A DNA stretch of 64,000 nt, from assembly GCF_039851965.1 (NCBI RefSeq), contig NZ_CP156674.1, positions 1,860,001-1,924,000 of the forward strand. Reading direction: 5' to 3'. This document shows positions 8,056 through 15,609 of this stretch, in pieces; within the stretch, counting starts at the first letter, position 1, and each line of letters begins with the position of its first letter. The stretch is from Pseudalkalibacillus hwajinpoensis. GTDB lineage: Bacteria; Bacillota; Bacilli; Bacillales; Guptibacillaceae. The notes under the pieces are model-generated. The model did not search any database and had not been told where the DNA came from. It saw nothing but the letters and a program-made list of their open reading frames with translations. Both the position numbers and the translations under genes were made by a program.

Positions 8056-9513
8056 ATGTTTACATTCTTAGCAGGGATTGTACTTTTAATTGTTGGTTAC
8101 TTCACATACGGGAAATTTGTTGAAAAAACGTTTGGTGTTAAAGAAGCTCGTAAGACACCCGCCTATACGCATCAGGATGGTGTTGACTACCTTCCAATGA
8201 ACTCAAAGAAAAACTCGTTAATTCAACTGTTAAACATCGCAGGGGTAGGTCCAATATTCGGTCCTATTCTTGGTGCCCTTTATGGACCGGTCGCCTTTCT
8301 TTGGATCGTATTCGGCTGTATTTTCGCTGGAGCTGTCCACGATTATTTAACAGGTATGATTTCAATTCGAAATCGAGGAGCTCACCTGCCTGAACTTGCA
8401 GGGAAGTTTCTTGGGAAAGTCATGAAGCATATTGTAAACGCATTCGCGGTCTTATTGCTTTTACTTACAGGTACGGTTTTCGTTACCGCTCCAGCTGGTC
8501 TATTGAATAACCTGATGAACGGCTGGGCAACAATGGGCCTTATTCTTGGTGCCATTTTTGTCTACTACATTCTAGCAACATTGCTGCCAATTGATAAAAT
8601 CATCGGCCGCTTTTATCCGATTTTTGGTGCATTGCTACTCATTAGCGCGCTTGGCGTTGGTGCTGGTCTCGTATTTACAGGTGCACCGATTCCTGAAATC
8701 ACACTAAGCAACCTTCATCCTGACAGTGCACCGGTCTTCCCACTGTTATTCTTGACGATCTCATGTGGAGCACTTTCTGGATTTCACGCCACACAAACGC
8801 CAATCATCTCACGTACGACGCAAAATGAGAAACAGGGACGGAATATTTTCTACGGTATGATGATTGCTGAAGGTGTGATTGCGATGATCTGGGCTGCGGC
8901 TGCCATGAGCTTGTTCAATGGCCCTGTTGGGTTGAATGAACTGCTTGCAAACGGCGGACCAGCTGCTATTGTAAGTGAAGCTTCTACGCTTATGCTCGGA
9001 GCAATCGGTGGAACACTTGCGATTCTTGGGGTTATCGTACTTCCGATCACATCCGGCGACACAGCTTTCCGAAGCGCACGTATGATTATTGCTGACTACT
9101 TTAACTACTCACAGCGAAAAGTAACAAGCCGTCTCTGGATCGCTCTTCCACTTTTCGTTATCGCATTCGGTCTTACGAAAATTGACTTCACGCTATTATG
9201 GCGTTACTTCTCATGGGCAAACCAGTCGACGGCTATGATTGCCCTATGGGTTGGTGCGATGTACCTGTTTATTGCGAAGAAGAACTACTGGATCGCAATG
9301 ATTCCAGCTGTTTTTATCACGATGGCAACAACCACGTACATTCTAAATGCTCCGATTGGATTTAGATTACCGATGAACGTTGCTTATATCGGGGCTACGA
9401 TTATTACAATTGCTGTCATCGTTGCTTTCTTCTACTCTGCTCGCAAACAGCGCGCAGCTAACACACCACTTGAAGAGGATATCTCTGACTGGGATAAAGG
9501 CAGCGTGGCTTAA
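8056..9513 (+). CDS. cstA: CstA-family carbon starvation / pyruvate-type transporter
   Basis: A 485-residue polytopic membrane protein with many hydrophobic helices, starting FTFLAGIVLLIVGYFTYGKF. It carries the family blocks NIAGVGPIFGPILGALYG, GAVHDYLTGMISIRNRGAHL and SGFHATQTPIISRT, and ITSGDTAFRSARMIIADYF near 330. It is shorter than the roughly 600-700-residue E. coli and B. subtilis proteins and belongs to the compact form of the family. CstA proteins import pyruvate or peptides. A perfect cre site and adjacent LytST suggest induction by an extracellular carboxylate once sugars are gone. RBS GGAGAGGGAGG. A 49-residue peptide gene begins directly after the stop codon. Confidence 0.88.
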   Translation: MFTFLAGIVLLIVGYFTYGKFVEKTFGVKEARKTPAYTHQDGVDYLPMNSKKNSLIQLLNIAGVGPIFGPILGALYGPVAFLWIVFGCIFAGAVHDYLTGMISIRNRGAHLPELAGKFLGKVMKHIVNAFAVLLLLLTGTVFVTAPAGLLNNLMNGWATMGLILGAIFVYYILATLLPIDKIIGRFYPIFGALLLISALGVGAGLVFTGAPIPEITLSNLHPDSAPVFPLLFLTISCGALSGFHATQTPIISRTTQNEKQGRNIFYGMMIAEGVIAMIWAAAAMSLFNGPVGLNELLANGGPAAIVSEASTLMLGAIGGTLAILGVIVLPITSGDTAFRSARMIIADYFNYSQRKVTSRLWIALPLFVIAFGLTKIDFTLLWRYFSWANQSTAMIALWVGAMYLFIAKKNYWIAMIPAVFITMATTTYILNAPIGFRLPMNVAYIGATIITIAVIVAFFYSARKQRAANTPLEEDISDWDKGSVA

Positions 9514-9663
9514 GTGGGCTGCTGCAATACGAAATACAAGGAAACGATTGATGAAGAGGAAGAACGTATTAATGAGGAAGGGAAAGAACACCTTTCCCTT
9601 TTCGGAAAGCTCATTCTTAGCTGTTTGTTCCTCGGTGGACTTGCGTTAATTGGATTTCTATAA
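9514..9663 (+). CDS. Small membrane peptide abutting cstA
   Basis: A GTG codon follows the cstA stop without a gap and opens a 49-codon frame. The peptide begins GCCNTKYKETIDEEEERI, an acidic soluble stretch with paired cysteines, and ends in one hydrophobic helix (KLILSCLFLGGLALIGFL). AAAGG lies 13 bases upstream within the cstA end, so coupled translation is likely. A strong terminator follows nine bases after its stop, placing it inside the cstA transcript. E. coli cstA and btsT are also followed by small genes (ybdD, yjiX), but this sequence does not resemble them as far as I can recall. Function unknown. Confidence 0.6.
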   Translation: MGCCNTKYKETIDEEEERINEEGKEHLSLFGKLILSCLFLGGLALIGFL

Positions 9664-9672
9664 GAAAGAACG

Positions 9673-9706
9673 ATGGACTGAGATTCTCTAACGAATCTCA
9701 GTCCAT
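9673..9706. terminator. Terminator of the cstA transcript
   Basis: Perfect 14-bp stem ATGGACTGAGATTC / GAATCTCAGTCCAT with a 6-nt loop, then TTTTG. Probably bidirectional, since the next gene converges. Confidence 0.85.
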
Positions 9707-9714
9707 TTTGTTAG

Positions 9715-10558
9715 CTAATATTTACTTGTGATCGGTAACCTTCTTGCCCTATCAGGATTGTATTCCTCCAACCACAGTTCACCCTTCCTTATCATCCAAT
9801 CCCCAAATCGCTCCAGAAATCGGACAATATCTTCAGTAGATTTAAAAGGATTTATTGCGTAATTTAATGTCTTTTCCATATCCCTTTCCTTCTTTGGATA
9901 GAAAGTAGAGAAGACTTGATAGGCTGGATATAAGTCTCTCGTATATGCTCTTTCTTTTTCCATAACTAGTGCCAGCCCAGCGCGAACGATAATCTTCATA
10001 ATCCATCCACAACAATCCGCTATGTCCTCTTCATCTTCATTGCCAACTAGTCCTCTCTTTGCCTGCTTGATATGCGCTTCTAGTTGAATTATATGATCAT
10101 TTGCAAGAGCTCTATCCGCTTTAAATCCTGGAAGACCACTTCTAATATTATCTCCGTATACACAAAGACTGGACGTTTTCAGCATGAATGGAATAATCGA
10201 AAAAAGCTTTACATCAGTTAACTCTTTATGAGAATAGAATCCAATCTCTTTTCCATTTAACCAGGGATATGCTAAAGCCATTTCTCTATGAATTTTCTCC
10301 ACCGAATGATCATTATGTTGATCCTCAGATATTACGATAAGATCCAGGTCAGATACACCTTTTATTCCCAGTCCTCTAGGTACTGAACCTCTCACATAGA
10401 TACTAATGGATGAATTGGATATTAGAGGTTAACCGATCCACTGCAGTTTCTATAACCTCTCTGTAATCTGAACTAATATTCCTCCATCCCGTTTCATTTA
10501 TAATGTATCCCTCTCGATCAATACGATAAAATGCCCCCATTTGTTTAATATCGTTCAT
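9715..10558 (-). pseudogene. Nucleotidyltransferase-domain protein, frameshifted
   Basis: A start with a strong Shine-Dalgarno (AAGGAGTGACCG before ATG at 10556-10558) opens a frame beginning MNDIKQMGAFYRIDREGYII that stops after about 50 codons. One base off, the sequence continues SISIYVRGSVPRGLGIKGVS and DLDLIVIS, a polymerase-beta-type nucleotidyltransferase core (RGS...G...SDLDL with the paired metal-binding Asp), and runs to a normal C terminus. The shift falls around 10406-10420. The intact protein would be about 280 residues. It is either a recent pseudogene or a sequencing error. The substrate is unknown; aminoglycoside-adenylyltransferase-like proteins share this fold. Confidence 0.7.
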
Positions 10559-10682
10559 TCGGTCACTCCTTAACTGCTATCAATTTCTCTCGTTTCATGT
10601 GGATCTCTCCCCTATTATATCGTTAAATGATAGATTATTGGTCCGCTCTCCATTCCTGTCCAATCGTATTTAGATTCCACCA

Positions 10683-10691
10683 CATAAATTA
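10683..10691 (+). promoter_or_regulatory. Possible mother-cell sigma-type -10
   Basis: CATAAATTA fits the sigma-K -10 pattern CATANNNTA and lies 65 bp before the following small gene. No convincing -35 is visible. A GAGTC-T6-GACTC hairpin follows at 10712-10727. Confidence 0.3.
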
Positions 10692-10756
10692 TTAATGTGT
10701 GAAAGCTACAGGAGTCTTTTTTGACTCTCAGTCTACTTTAGAAGTGAGGGGAATAA

Positions 10757-11002
10757 ATGTCTTACCACGATGATTTTAATAATAACGTTGGTCGATGTGT
10801 TGCGATTCGCTGTCATGATGGCACAACTCATTACGGCTATATTGACCATTGCGACAATAACACCGTCTATCTTCGTCCGATGGATGGAGCACAGGATGAT
10901 GGACCTGGCTTTGGAAGTTACTTCTTTTTCGGAGCAGCTCTAATTGCAGTTGGTCTTGCATCCATTGCTGCTTTTAGCTGGTATCCTTTCTTCTTCTGGT
11001 AA
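10757..11002 (+). CDS. Small hypothetical protein with SH3/LSm-like start and hydrophobic C terminus
   Basis: An 81-residue protein. Residues 1-45 (VGRCVAIRCHDGTTHYGYID, NNTVYLRPMDG) read like a small beta-barrel of the kind seen in short Bacillus proteins. Residues 52-81 are strongly hydrophobic and aromatic (YFFFGAALIAVGLASIAAF, then WYPFFFW), probably one membrane helix. RBS GTGAGGGG. The next gene is GerPF-like and a CATANNNTA element lies upstream, so a sporulation role is possible. I do not recognise it further. Confidence 0.6.
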   Translation: MSYHDDFNNNVGRCVAIRCHDGTTHYGYIDHCDNNTVYLRPMDGAQDDGPGFGSYFFFGAALIAVGLASIAAFSWYPFFFW

Positions 11003-11007
11003 ACACC

Positions 11008-11036
11008 AAAAAGCGCTCAGGGATGGGCGTTTTTTT
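11008..11036 (+). terminator. Weak terminator-like hairpin
   Basis: AAAAAGCGCTC ... GGGCGTTTTTTT forms an imperfect A/T-extended stem ending in seven T, directly after the preceding small gene. Confidence 0.5.
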
Positions 11037-11057
11037 ATGGAATCAATCGCCATGAAA

Positions 11058-11089
11058 TTTGGACACCTGTTAGATAGGTCATGTCCAAA
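11058..11089. repeat. Inverted repeat between two small genes
   Basis: TTTGGACA / TGTCCAAA perfect 8-bp arms with an inner CCT/AGG extension separated by a 3-nt bulge. It lies just upstream of the putative -10 of the next gene. There is no T run, so an operator or structured element is more likely than a terminator. Confidence 0.5.
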
Positions 11090-11107
11090 CCTTTACTGCG
11101 GTTTGTC

Positions 11108-11116
11108 CATACACTA
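11108..11116 (+). promoter_or_regulatory. Sigma-E/sigma-K-like -10 before the GerPF-like gene
   Basis: CATACACTA matches both the sigma-E (CATACANT) and sigma-K (CATANNNTA) -10 patterns. It is 35 bp before the TTG start. The identical nonamer precedes the YjcZ-type gene. Confidence 0.45.
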
Positions 11117-11150
11117 AAAGCAGAAGTTGCGTTTAGAGGAGTGATTACTA

Positions 11151-11339
11151 TTGGGATTTTTCTTCAGAGGACCGGTTATCATTACAAACAACAGTGGCAC
11201 AGTCGTTCAATGTGCCCACACCATCTCCCCTATATCTGTTAGTAACACCGTAACTGGTTCAGGCGGTAGCAATACGGGATCATTTATTCTTATCAATAAT
11301 TTTTATAGCATTGCAAAAGGAATTAAATTTGGTAAATAG
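11151..11339 (+). CDS. GerPF/GerPA-like spore germination protein
   Basis: A 62-residue peptide starting at TTG, chosen because AGAGGAGTG lies eight bases upstream. The sequence GPVIITNNSGTVV ... ISPISVSNTVTGSGGSNTGS is the signature of GerPA/GerPF-family coat proteins that help germinants permeate the spore coat. It stands alone rather than in a gerPABCDEF operon, as many extra copies do in bacilli. The sigma-E/K-like -10 upstream supports mother-cell expression. The C terminus (FYSIAKGIKFGK) is less conserved. Confidence 0.75.
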   Translation: MGFFFRGPVIITNNSGTVVQCAHTISPISVSNTVTGSGGSNTGSFILINNFYSIAKGIKFGK

Positions 11340-11364
11340 GCCTCATTATTCTTTTTACAAAGTG

Positions 11365-11394
11365 AAACCAGTCGTTTATGCGATTGGTTTTTTT
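11365..11394 (+). terminator. Terminator after the GerPF-like gene
   Basis: AAACCAGTCG / CGATTGGTTT stem with loop TTTATG and a following T run. Confidence 0.8.
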
Positions 11395-11446
11395 CAATAT
11401 ATGAGATAATGAAAACGAATGAATTCATACTATTTGAGGTGAAAAC

Positions 11447-12244
11447 ATGGAGAAAATCTTCTACGGAACAGATGAAAATCAATTCGGTGAACTACGTCTT
11501 CCACAAGGTGAAGGTCCCTTTCCTGTAGCAATCGTGATTCATGGAGGCTTCTGGCGAAAACCATTTACGCTTGAAAACATGAGGGAAGTTGCGGAGGATT
11601 TAACAGCAAGTGGGTTTGCTACATGGAACATTGAATACCGGCGCACCGGTCAAGAAGGGGGAGGCTGGCCAGGGACACTGATCGACGCAGCCACCGCTAG
11701 CGACTACATACGTACTCTTTCTGAATCTTATCCACTTAACCTGCATAAAGTCGTCACAATTGGCCATTCTGCTGGTGGTCATCTTGCCACCTGGATTGCC
11801 GCTCGTCATCGCATTGCAAGGGAAAGCGAGCTCTTCACCGAAAACACCCTCTCCGTTCTTGGTGTTGTTAGTCTTGCAGGAGTGAACGATCTGGAAATGA
11901 TGCACGATGTTCACCACTATCGCGATACTACGCTTTCTCTTGAGGCGAATAACCCAACAGCTGAGCTAATCGGTGGTTCACCTGCAGAATTTCCAGAGCG
12001 CTACAAAAACGCTTCACCTGTTAAACTGCTTCCGCTCGATGTTCAACAAATTCTTGTTCACGGCGCACTTGATATTCACGTCCCAATTGGAATTAGCGAT
12101 CACTATCACCGTGAAGGTGAAGGAGAAGGCGATTTTGTAAAATTAATCGAGCTCCCTTCTGCAGAACATTTCATGCTGACGGATATTACCTCCTTTGCTT
12201 GGGAAACGGTGAAAGAAGAAATTCAGTTATTAGTAGACTATTAA
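11447..12244 (+). CDS. Alpha/beta hydrolase, BD-FAE/kynurenine formamidase-like esterase
   Basis: A 265-residue protein with an HGGFW oxyanion motif at 32-36, the NIEYRRTG segment, nucleophile elbow GHSAGG with Ser108, Asp209 in HGALDIHVP, and His241 in PSAEHF. This is the layout of the HGG-type (hormone-sensitive-lipase-like) esterases that include kynurenine formamidases. No signal peptide, so cytosolic. RBS TGAGGTG. It is followed by a shared terminator and is monocistronic. No kynurenine-pathway genes lie nearby, so the substrate is open. Confidence 0.8.
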   Translation: MEKIFYGTDENQFGELRLPQGEGPFPVAIVIHGGFWRKPFTLENMREVAEDLTASGFATWNIEYRRTGQEGGGWPGTLIDAATASDYIRTLSESYPLNLHKVVTIGHSAGGHLATWIAARHRIARESELFTENTLSVLGVVSLAGVNDLEMMHDVHHYRDTTLSLEANNPTAELIGGSPAEFPERYKNASPVKLLPLDVQQILVHGALDIHVPIGISDHYHREGEGEGDFVKLIELPSAEHFMLTDITSFAWETVKEEIQLLVDY

Positions 12245-12251
12245 GAATATC

Positions 12252-12297
12252 AAAAAGCAGCCTCTCTCTGTTAATAAACAGAAAAAGGCTGCTTTTT
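12252..12297. terminator. Bidirectional terminator between the esterase and hxlR
   Basis: AAAAAGCAGCCT ... AGGCTGCTTTTT outer stem with an inner CTGTT/AACAG stem. A run on one side and T run on the other serve both converging genes. Confidence 0.85.
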
Positions 12298-12308
12298 ATG
12301 ATTCCTCA

Positions 12309-12680
12309 TTATACTGACTCTGTTTTCTCAGATGTCTTCTGAATCACATTCTTATTGTAGTTCTGACCCCATTCATACATTGAATCGAGAATCGGCATTA
12401 ATGTTTCACCCTGCTCGGTAAGGGAATACTCTACTTTCGGCGGGACAACGGGATAGACTTTGCGATTTACAATCTGATCATCTTCTAGTTCTCTTAGCTG
12501 ATTCACAAGCATGCGCTGCGTGATACCTGGCATAAGAGATTTCAGTTCACCAAATCGCTTTGTTCCCTGTTTACCTAAATGCCAGAGAATGAGCATTTTC
12601 CACTTTCCACCGATCACAGCAAGTGTTAACTCTTTTTCACAGTTAAATGTCTTATCCTGGGTACGAGACATGCGCTTCAC
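12309..12680 (-). CDS. hxlR: HxlR-family transcriptional regulator
   Basis: A 123-residue winged-helix protein of the HxlR type: NCEKELTLAVIGGKWKMLIL near residue 14, GELKSLMPGITQRMLVNQLR recognition region, and the wing VPPKVEYSLTEQG. An early cysteine (Cys14, in FNCEKE) sits where some HxlR proteins sense aldehydes. It is transcribed away from hxlAB, as in B. subtilis, where HxlR activates hxlAB in response to formaldehyde. RBS GGAGGTG six bases from the ATG. The position makes the same role very likely here. Confidence 0.85.
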   Translation of the reverse strand: MKRMSRTQDKTFNCEKELTLAVIGGKWKMLILWHLGKQGTKRFGELKSLMPGITQRMLVNQLRELEDDQIVNRKVYPVVPPKVEYSLTEQGETLMPILDSMYEWGQNYNKNVIQKTSEKTESV

Positions 12681-12744
12681 CTCCGTCTAACCCTATTATA
12701 ACTCACAGTATACTTTTTAACACTATGTAAGTTTAATGTGCGTA

Positions 12745-12803
12745 CTTACAATTATTTGTTGTAAGAACTATACTTGTAACTACGCTAAGCATCAGATTAT
12801 ACT
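12745..12803 (+). promoter_or_regulatory. hxlAB promoter with inverted-repeat operator
   Basis: CTTACAA (12745-12751) and TTGTAAG (12759-12765) form a perfect 7-bp inverted repeat around a 7-nt spacer. Just downstream are -35 TTGTAA (12774-12779) and -10 TATACT (12798-12803), 18 bp apart. The repeat abuts the -35 on the upstream side, suitable for an activator such as HxlR. Confidence 0.6.
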
Positions 12804-12853
12804 TGGTGTCGAATAAGAAAGAAATAGAAAATATGGATTGGGAGTGAACGAAT

Positions 12854-13483
12854 ATGAAATTACAGCTAGCATTAGATTTGGTGAACACTGAAGAAGGTAT
12901 TGAGCTCGTGAAGGAAGTTCAGGAACATATTGATATCGTTGAAATCGGTACGCCGATCGTCATCAATGAAGGTCTTCGTGCTGTTAAAGATATGAAAGCC
13001 GCATTCCCTAACCTTGAAGTTCTTGCGGACCTTAAAATTATGGATGCTGCAGGATATGAAGTTATGAAAGCATCTGAATCTAACGCAGATATCATCACGA
13101 TTCTCGGTGCTGCTGAAGATGAATCAATTAAAGGTGCTGTAGAAGAAGCGAAGAAACAAGGTAAACAAATCCTTGTCGATATGATGGCAGTAAAAGATCT
13201 TGCTACTCGTGCAAAAGAAGTAGACGTACTTGGCGTTGACTATATTTGCGTTCACACTGGTTATGATTTACAAGCAAAAGGCCAGAACTCTTTTGAAGAT
13301 CTAGAAACAATTAAAGGTGTCGTTAAAAATGCAAAAACAGCAATTGCTGGTGGCATTAAACTCGACTCACTTAAAGAAGTTGTAAAAGTACAACCGGACC
13401 TCGTCATCGTAGGCGGCGGTATTACTGGTGAAGACGATAAAAAAGCCATTGCATCAAAAATGCAAGAGCTTATCAAAGGATAA
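12854..13483 (+). CDS. hxlA: 3-hexulose-6-phosphate synthase
   Basis: A 209-residue orotidine-decarboxylase-superfamily barrel. Diagnostic blocks are LQLALDLVNTEEGIELVKEV, DIVEIGTPIVINEGL, VLADLKIMDAAGYE (Asp and Lys of the active site), VDMMAVKDL and AIAGGIKLDS, then IVGGGITG. It condenses formaldehyde with ribulose 5-phosphate to hexulose 6-phosphate, first step of the RuMP route used for formaldehyde detoxification. RBS GGGAGTG. hxlB follows after 7 bp. Confidence 0.93.
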   Translation: MKLQLALDLVNTEEGIELVKEVQEHIDIVEIGTPIVINEGLRAVKDMKAAFPNLEVLADLKIMDAAGYEVMKASESNADIITILGAAEDESIKGAVEEAKKQGKQILVDMMAVKDLATRAKEVDVLGVDYICVHTGYDLQAKGQNSFEDLETIKGVVKNAKTAIAGGIKLDSLKEVVKVQPDLVIVGGGITGEDDKKAIASKMQELIKG

Positions 13484-13490
13484 TACAATC

Positions 13491-14045
13491 ATGCAGACTA
13501 CTCACTATTTAGCTGAAATTATTGAAGAGCTAAATCGTTCAGTAGATCTCATTGCTGACGAAGAAGCTGAACAACTGGCTAACGAGATCCTTGAAGCAAA
13601 CAAAGTCTTCGTTGCTGGCCGTGGACGATCTGGCTTTATGGCGAAGTCATTCGCGATGCGGATGATGCATATGGGCATTGATGCTTATGTTGTTGGTGAG
13701 ACTGTTACCCCTACCTTTGAAGAAGATGATCTTATCATCATCGGATCTGGATCAGGTGAAACAAAACAGCTCGTATCCATCGCAAACAAAGCGTCCGGTA
13801 TCGGTGGTAAGATTGCCGCTGTTACAATTACTCCTGATTCAACAATCGGGAATTTAGCAGACATCACCGTTACTTTGCCTGGCACACCTAAAGATCAGTC
13901 AGGCGATTACGAAACGATTCAACCGATGGGATCATTATTCGAACAGATCCTTTTACTTTTCTATGACTCGATTATTTTACGCTTTATGGAGAAGAAAGGT
14001 CTTGATACGGATAAAATGTATGGAAAGCATGCAAATTTAGAGTAA
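13491..14045 (+). CDS. hxlB: 6-phospho-3-hexuloisomerase
   Basis: A 184-residue SIS-domain isomerase starting MQTTHYLAEIIEELNRSV. An upstream in-frame ATG exists but lies inside hxlA, while AAAGGATA precedes this one. VFVAGRGRSGFMAKSFAMRM and IGSGSGETKQLVSIA are the sugar-phosphate-binding loops; the C-terminal QPMGSLFEQ block is conserved in PHI enzymes. It converts hexulose 6-phosphate to fructose 6-phosphate, completing formaldehyde fixation with hxlA. Confidence 0.93.
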   Translation: MQTTHYLAEIIEELNRSVDLIADEEAEQLANEILEANKVFVAGRGRSGFMAKSFAMRMMHMGIDAYVVGETVTPTFEEDDLIIIGSGSGETKQLVSIANKASGIGGKIAAVTITPDSTIGNLADITVTLPGTPKDQSGDYETIQPMGSLFEQILLLFYDSIILRFMEKKGLDTDKMYGKHANLE

Positions 14046-14048
14046 TAA

Positions 14049-14088
14049 TGAAAAGGCCCGGAAAACCTATATCATAAGGTTGGCTTTT
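14049..14088 (+). terminator. Probable hxlAB terminator
   Basis: AAAAGGCC ... GGCTTTTT outer arms enclose an AACCT/AGGTT stem, ending in five T. The pairing is imperfect. Confidence 0.5.
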
Positions 14089-14271
14089 TGAATTCAACGA
14101 CCTTGTATTAAATAGAATGCTTAAGTCTTTTTCTACAGATGTACTTGCAGGCTTTGCCTTTGGAGGCGTGGTGGTAGTGATCACAATTAACGTATAAAGA
14201 GTCATATATACATTGAAGGACACGAAGCTGACTCGCGGCAGCAGAACTACTTCCAATTACCCCCAACAAAC
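14089..14271. other. Intergenic stretch between hxlB and des
   Basis: No convincing gene. A 26-codon ATG frame at 14117-14197 with a hydrophobic end lacks a ribosome site. Otherwise unremarkable up to the des control region. Confidence 0.4.
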
Positions 14272-14339
14272 CCATGACAAATATCATGGTTATGTCCTGA
14301 CGTTTGTGTCTTACACCTGGACGGACTTTCCTCTAGAAT
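14272..14339 (+). promoter_or_regulatory. des promoter with DesR-like inverted repeat
   Basis: CCATGACAAATATCATGG at 14272-14289 is a perfect 6-bp inverted repeat with a 6-nt spacer. Downstream are -35 TTACAC (14311-14316) and -10 TAGAAT (14334-14339), 17 bp apart. The repeat is centred about 65 bp before the predicted start, within the region DesR occupies at B. subtilis des. The DesR assignment is inferred from position and from the linked desKR. Confidence 0.55.
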
Positions 14340-14384
14340 TAGGCTTAGAGTTATTTCAACTATGCATAACAAAGGGGTAACCAT

Positions 14385-15443
14385 ATGAATGTACAAAAAC
14401 AAAAACAAAAAGAATTGAAAAAAAGTGTATCATCTTTCGCAAAGCCCGACACGGTCGTAGGGGTACGACAGCTATTGAACACCCTTCTTCCATTCTTATT
14501 GCTATGGTTTCTTGCATACCAGAGTTTAGCAATTTCGGCCTGGTTGGCTGTTCCACTAGCCATGATTGCTGGAGGGTTTGTTGTTCGGATCTTCATCATT
14601 TTTCACGATTGCACGCACGGATCATTTTTCAAAAGTCAGAAAGCCAATCGGATTGTTGGGACGATATCAGGAATCATCACGCTCTTCCCTTTTGAAAAGT
14701 GGAAACGAGAGCATAACATTCATCACGCTACTAGCGGTAACTTAGACAAGCGTGGTACTGGTGATATTTGGGTTATGACTGTTGAAGAATATGCTGCGGC
14801 ATCATTCTGGGGAAGACTTGCTTATCGTTTCTACCGTAATCCGATCGTTATGTTCGGACTCGGTCCAATCTACCTGTTTCTTGTCGCTAACCGTTTCAAT
14901 CGCAAAGATGCAAAACGTAAAGAACGTATTAGTACGTATATTACAAACGCATCGATTGTGGCGATTTATTCCCTCTTGATTCTGACAATAGGTTGGGAAG
15001 CATTTCTAATCATTCAACTTCCAATCCTTTACATTGCAGGCTCACTTGGAATCTGGTTGTTCTATGTTCAGCATCAATTCGAGGATTCTTATTTTGAAGA
15101 TGAAACAGAATGGGATTTTGTTAAAGCCGCTGTAGATGGAAGCTCATATTACAAGCTACCAAAAATCCTTCAATGGGTATCCGGAAGCATCGGTTACCAC
15201 CATGTTCATCATTTAAGCCCAAGAGTTCCAAACTACAATCTTGAGAAGGCGCATGAATCAACACCTCCATTGCATAATGCTACAACGATTACGTTAGCAT
15301 CAAGCCTTGAGTCGATTCGTTTCCGTCTCTATGACACAAAAAACAAATCGTTTGTCACCTTTAAAGAAGTGAAACCTCTTCTGAAGAATCCAGACGCAAT
15401 GACAATGATGAATTCGAAAAGGCCAAGCTTCCAGGAAAAATAG
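14385..15443 (+). CDS. des: Acyl-lipid fatty acid desaturase
   Basis: A 352-residue integral membrane desaturase with paired hydrophobic helices and the three histidine boxes that bind the di-iron centre: HDCTH at 74-78, HNIHH at 110-114 and HHVHH near 272-276. Length and boxes fit the Bacillus acyl-lipid desaturase that introduces double bonds into membrane phospholipids after a temperature drop. RBS AAAGGGG. It is followed by desK and desR as in B. subtilis. The regiochemistry (delta-5 there) is not deducible here. Confidence 0.92.
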   Translation: MNVQKQKQKELKKSVSSFAKPDTVVGVRQLLNTLLPFLLLWFLAYQSLAISAWLAVPLAMIAGGFVVRIFIIFHDCTHGSFFKSQKANRIVGTISGIITLFPFEKWKREHNIHHATSGNLDKRGTGDIWVMTVEEYAAASFWGRLAYRFYRNPIVMFGLGPIYLFLVANRFNRKDAKRKERISTYITNASIVAIYSLLILTIGWEAFLIIQLPILYIAGSLGIWLFYVQHQFEDSYFEDETEWDFVKAAVDGSSYYKLPKILQWVSGSIGYHHVHHLSPRVPNYNLEKAHESTPPLHNATTITLASSLESIRFRLYDTKNKSFVTFKEVKPLLKNPDAMTMMNSKRPSFQEK

Positions 15444-15451
15444 CATGCAAG

Positions 15452-15487
15452 AAAAACCCATTCAGTTTTAGCCTTGGATGGGTTTTT
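15452..15487 (+). terminator. des terminator
   Basis: AAAAACCCAT / ATGGGTTTTT stem with a 16-nt loop, T run included in the 3' arm. Confidence 0.8.
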
Positions 15488-15609
15488 CAATGTACTTTAA
15501 GAAAGTTTTTAAATTTAAGAAAGATTATACTAAAGGTATGAAAGTGACAGCTTATTCCCTTTGGTATATCCTGTAATCAGAGTATTGTCACACAGGAAAG
15601 GAGATCCCT

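Noticed and set aside
14117..14197. 26-codon frame between hxlB and des with a hydrophobic end
   Set aside because: No ribosome site before its ATG and no resemblance I can name; more likely chance or a remnant.
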